64,000 nt of DNA from Solanum dulcamara (taxonomy: Eukaryota > Streptophyta > Magnoliopsida > Solanales > Solanaceae), in the NCBI RefSeq assembly GCF_947179165.1, contig NC_077245.1, positions 19,939,740-20,003,739 on the forward strand, read 5' to 3'. Position 1 is the first letter of the stretch. The number at the start of each line of letters is the position of its first letter. Made by a program: the position numbers and the translations under genes. A model generated the notes under the pieces. That model was not told the DNA's origin. It worked only from the letters and a program-made list of their open reading frames with translations, and ran no database searches. Below are positions 60,197 to 64,000 of the stretch, piece by piece.

Positions 60197-61140
60197 AAGA
60201 ACTTGTTTGGCATTGCTGTTGGGAGGCCAAAAATATTTTTTTTAAAAGAAAAAAGCACTTTTTTGAAAAATTAAAGCGTTTGGCAAATCAATAAAATTGT
60301 TTTTAAATAGAAATAGAAGCAATTTTTTTGCTTTTTCAAAAAAGCTAAAAAAAATTGTTTTTTTTAAAAAGCAAAAGCAAAAAATAATTTTTTTCAAGAT
60401 CAAAATATATCTTCCATATTTACATATTTATCAATATATCTCTTATCAATTAACTAGCATATCTCATAAGTTTGGTTAAGTATCATTACTTTACGTTTTA
60501 TATTTTATATTTTATATATTATTTTAGCTATATTTCTTAATTTACGTATTATTTCCTTCTGATTAATTTTTTAAATTTTAAAAGATTGTAACAGACAAAA
60601 AAAATAGCTAAAGATTGTATCCAAAAAAAATAGGTAACAAATAACAAAAAGATTCTACTTTTTAATATTTTTCTAACTAACTTTTGCATGATTAGAAACC
60701 ACCCACCTCCACTCCACCCCATCCCACCCCCCAAAAAATGTAACAAATAACAATTTTTCTTGTTCCTAGTTTACCTATTATTTGATTCTGATTTGAATTT
60801 TTTTGTAACTTTAGAGGATTATAACATACAAAAGATTATCTAAAGATTCTATATAAAAATTATACTATATTATTATAATAGATATTTAAAACAGTTTCTT
60901 TCAGTAAAAAAATCTTAATATTAAAAGTACATTGATACTTGTCATTTTTGTAATTTAACTCTCAAAAACACTTTTAAAAAAAGATTAGCCAAACATTGTG
61001 CTTATCAAAAGTACTTTTCAAATGAATTAGCCAAACACAATTTATTTATTTTCAAAAGCACTTTTTTGGAAAGCTGTTTTTTTTTTAAAAAACTTCTAAA
61101 AGTAAGAAGTTTTTATCAGCAATGTCAAATAGGCCCTTAG
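60197..61140. mobile_element. TIR element (MITE-like), about 0.94 kb
   Basis: TAAGAACTTGTTTGGCATTG at the left is mirrored by TAAGGGCCTATTTGACATTG (complement of the right end). Both ends continue with CTG and poly-A/T, AAAAGCACTTTTTTG-type sequence. The interior is very AT-rich. The exact target duplication is uncertain (TTA/TAA-like). Confidence 0.65.
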
Positions 61141-61650
61141 AATCATCAAATTGTTTATTGCTTCACATTCTCTTACATTAATGTGTCTTTCATTTTGAAT
61201 TTAAACAAACTCATAGAATTTTTCATTTCGGCTTTGATCTCAAGAATTTTGGGGTTTATCTCTTTTATGGTACTTCAGTGTATAGAGAATTTCTTCATTT
61301 TCTCTGCATAGAAGAAAAGTGTTTATATAAATGTGTAAACTATAACATTTTGTTGCCTCCATTTGGTGTGCGTCATTGTTCTATAGATACATTTTTTGTT
61401 ATTATCTTCTTCTTTTTGGGTTAATCAGGATAACTTATACTGGAAGAAGACCCAATTGATTTAGCTATTTCTCACTAGGTTAGATCGATTTACAAATTTG
61501 TAGAATTTATTTTTGTGTTACGAGAAATTTCATGATAATTTTACTTTCGAATTTTTATGATAATTACAAGATCTATATAATTTTCTTTTGAGTCATGAGA
61601 AATTTCAATTTTAGAATTTGTTTTTGGACTTATAAGAAATTCCTTCATTT
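61141..61650. other. AT-rich spacer, no gene recognised
   Basis: AT-rich, T-rich sequence between two mobile elements. Nothing assignable was seen. Confidence 0.4.
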
Positions 61651-62009
61651 TGTCACGATCCGAATCCTCAAGTTATGATAGCGCCTACTACGATCCGCCA
61701 GTAGGCAAGCCAATTCATATTTCAAAACTTCGAGTAATTGGATGTAAGGATAGAAGACCAACAATTTAAATTAAAAACAATAATAATATAACCGAAACAC
61801 AACTGAATGGGCGAAAGCAAAATAAAAACATATACAAACAAAGATCCCTCCCAGAACCTGGAAGTCACATGTACAGAGCTACTAACAAAATGAGTACAAG
61901 TCTCAAAAGTGGACCACAGAAACAAGACTGTCTCAAAAAGCAAAAGACATACAAAATATATATACAGAAGGAGACAGGTAAATCCAGAACGCTGTGTGTT
62001 CACCCTCGC
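61651..62009. mobile_element. LTR fragment of a Ty3/gypsy family
   Basis: It opens TGTCACGATCCGAATCCTCA and continues ATAGCGCCTACTACGATCCG, CCAGTAGGCAAGCCAATTCA. This is the inner end of a common Solanaceae gypsy LTR as I recall it, similar in its first bases to the LTR at 5129 (TGTCACAACCCCGACC). It is cut on the right by hAT sequence at 62010. No PBS precedes it, so it is a solo or truncated LTR. Confidence 0.6.
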
Positions 62010-62322
62010 TAGGGATGCTTATCGGGCGGATTGGACGGATTATTATGCTTAACGGTTTGACTTAACGGTTATCGGCTTTTAAAAGTACTAATCCGCTAGC
62101 CAACCTATAAGATATCGATTGATTCGGTATCGGATTAGCAATTATTGAATGGTTATCGGGCGGTGTATAGGTGGTAACAACATGTATTATTTCTGTCATT
62201 TACTTCAATTCCCCTTTTCAACAGGCATGCATAATGTAAGAAGTTAGTTAAACAGATATGTGAACAGATTAACAACAACCCGCCACTTAAACTTCACAGC
62301 ATATTTCATATATAGCTACAGC
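62010..62322. mobile_element. hAT-like terminus fragment
   Basis: TAGGGATGCTTATCGGGCGG begins a segment rich in CGGTTATCGG motifs, typical of the ends of one group of plant hAT elements. The opposite end was not found before the next hAT end at 62323, which may have inserted into it. Confidence 0.5.
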
Positions 62323-64000
62323 TAGGGCTGTTCAAAATCGACCGCTACCGATAACCCAACCACAAAATTGGCTTATTGGCTTATTGGTATTGTGTTATCG
62401 GATTAGCGGGTGTGGAATGAATTTAAATTTTATAATTAACAGCTTATCGGTGTGTGGGACAGATTACTCAATTTTGTTATTGGGTAAACCGTTAATCCGT
62501 TAAGAATTTATTATATTTTAATATATTTTTATCTCTAAACATATAAAATATGTATGATATTGATAATTATAATTTGTAAACCTAAAGATATGCCTCAACA
62601 GGCTAAGCCCATTTAGTTAAATGGGCCTAACCCATTTAGAGTACAAGCCCATCAACATCAAGTCACAAACTATATTACATTATTACTATACCCTAAAATC
62701 TAAATCCCTAATTTTACTTATCTAAACCTAAATAAGAGAAGCACTGAAGCCGCCCTATTACTTGCTGCCTCTGTCTCATCTCTCATTTTCTCTTGCGACT
62801 TGCGAGGCCAAGAGGTGGCGCCGCTTGTCTTCTTCTCCACCAGACCTAGCTGGTTAATTTTTTTTGGTTAAAAATTGTTCCTTTGGGTTGATTCTGAAGC
62901 GCGAGCTTAGTTTTTTAGCTTGTATAGCTGGTGCATTTGTTTAAATATTGTCAAACTAGGATGAATTGCCAACTTCAATGAGTTTTGTATTATGGCCTAT
63001 GGTTGAAGTATTTCTTTTTTTAAGTATGGTTGCTAATGTCATAAAGTTAATTTTCGGTGGGAGTATTTCTCATTTTTTAATTTCTCATTTCTGTCTATTG
63101 ATTTTCCAATATGTTCTTTTGATGCATGTTTACTCTTGTTGTGAATTTTGGCTAAAGCATGAATTTCTTTGAGATTTCAGATCTTTGGTTCACTGATTCT
63201 TTATGTTAATGTGCTAAATCCTCACTTTATGTCTAAATCGACTTCGAATCTGCTTTGATTATTTCTGTTAATTTTGGTATGTGTTTCACTAATTTTGGTA
63301 TTATTAAACTATTGGTATAAAATTGATTATCCATATCGTAGCTTATTTTTGGGTTGTTGATTGAAATATAGGGACTCAGTCTTAAACTTCTAGCATGGCT
63401 GAACAAAGTGATAAGGTGATAGGTGAAAGTGAGGCTTCAAATACAGCAAGTCATGCTGAGATAACTCTGTCAGCTAATGCTAAAAGAAGGAGAAAAAGGT
63501 CTGTTGCTTGGGATTATTTTAAAGAAGTTGAAACTTTCGAAGGTACGAAAGCAAAATATAGCCATTGCTATAAGTTGTACTATTTTAAGTCAAGAAATGG
63601 TACGTCGACTCTTCTTGGTCATTTGTTGACAGGTCCTAAACTTCCTACTCCTCTTGTTCATAAAAAACAATCAACCATAAGCTTTAAATCTATTATGGGG
63701 GGTAGTCAAGGTGATGTAGTTGTTGTCTCTTGGAAATTTGACCAAGAAGAGTGTAGGAAGGCTTTATGTCGGATGGTAATAGTTGATGAGCTTCCTTTTA
63801 GCTTTGTGGAAAAAGAAGGTCTTAAAGAATTTATAAAAATGGTTCAACCTCATTTTTGAATCCCTTCCGTAGTATCATAACTAGGGATTATTTTAACCTG
63901 TTTAATGAAGAAAAACAAAAATTGAGGAGGTATTTTATAGAAACAAAACAAAGAATTTGTATTACCACTGACACATAAACTCTATACAAAGAATCAATTA
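62323..64000 (+). mobile_element. hAT transposon, 5' part, running off the window
   Basis: The left terminus TAGGGCTGTTCAAAATCGAC is followed by CCGATAACCC and other CCGATA-type subterminal motifs. About 1 kb of non-coding leader then leads to a BED-finger transposase reading frame at 63395. The right end is beyond position 64000. Confidence 0.78.
63395..64000 (+). pseudogene. BED-zinc-finger hAT transposase, N-terminal part (broken)
   Basis: The start at 63395 opens MAEQSDKVIGESEASNTASH. A basic patch AKRRRKRS comes before a BED-type finger, VAWDYFKEVETF to NGTSTLLGHLLT. One expected Cys has become Tyr (AKYSHC) and the final His/Cys pair is not complete. After this come QEECRKALCRMVIVDELPFS and FVEKEGLKEFIKMVQPHF, typical of RICESLEEPER-like hAT proteins, then a TGA at 63857. 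The homology continues in another frame (ITRDYFNLFNEEKQKLRRYF, RICITTDT) to the window edge. It would bind the element ends and catalyse transposition. This copy is inactive. Confidence 0.9.

Overview
The window is plant nuclear DNA, most likely from a nightshade (Solanaceae). It is AT-rich and intron-rich and crowded with plant transposable elements. Several repeats look like types I recall from Solanaceae: LINE/SINE tails ending in (TTG)n, LTRs opening TGTCACRAYCC, and inverted-repeat elements opening with a variant of GGCCCGTTTGG. The species cannot be told from the sequence alone.

Two host genes are complete and both lie on the minus strand. The first (27609 to 19157) has four exons that join without a frame break into a 136-residue four-helix membrane protein of the TMEM50 family; its second intron is 7.2 kb long and stuffed with L1-type LINE debris. 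The second (56204 to 34749) has 19 exons giving a 1458-residue nuclear protein with two PHD/extended-PHD cassettes and an Enhancer-of-Polycomb-like segment, the plant relative of BRPF/JADE chromatin readers. Its splice phases all agree. One short intron (40308-40469) is a multiple of three with no in-frame stop, so it could be retained as extra coding sequence.

The rest is mobile or decayed DNA. From left to right: a chromovirus (Ty3/gypsy) with PBS and one LTR (1 to about 6.96 kb); a frameshifted single-repeat MYB gene (7.4-7.8 kb); a hAT end and a decayed RTE-type LINE with a (TTG)n tail (8.57-12.6 kb); an L1 remnant (12.6-13.3 kb); a patch resembling mitochondrial rpl16 (14.4-15.2 kb); three inverted-repeat elements (15.2-18.3 kb); the TMEM50 gene (19.2-27.6 kb); a Mutator-like region carrying a decayed Ulp1-type (C48) protease gene (about 27.9-31.7 kb); a plastid trnL(UAA)-trnF fragment (33.4-33.6 kb); the PHD gene (34.7-56.2 kb); a plastid ycf3 fragment (56.9-57.1 kb); a Tourist-like MITE with TAA duplications (57.4-57.8 kb); a Pack-MULE with 123-bp TIRs and a perfect 9-bp target duplication that has captured part of an AP2/ERF gene (57.87-59.04 kb); a hAT-type MITE with an 8-bp duplication (59.4-60.1 kb); another MITE (60.2-61.1 kb); an LTR fragment; and the 5' part of a hAT transposon with a decayed BED-finger transposase running off the right edge.

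I found no evidence of a wholly new biological system. The observations most worth following are the Pack-MULE capture of an ERF fragment, the possible exitron in the PHD gene, the LINE-loaded TMEM50 intron, and three organellar insertions. All motif identifications and alignments were done by eye.
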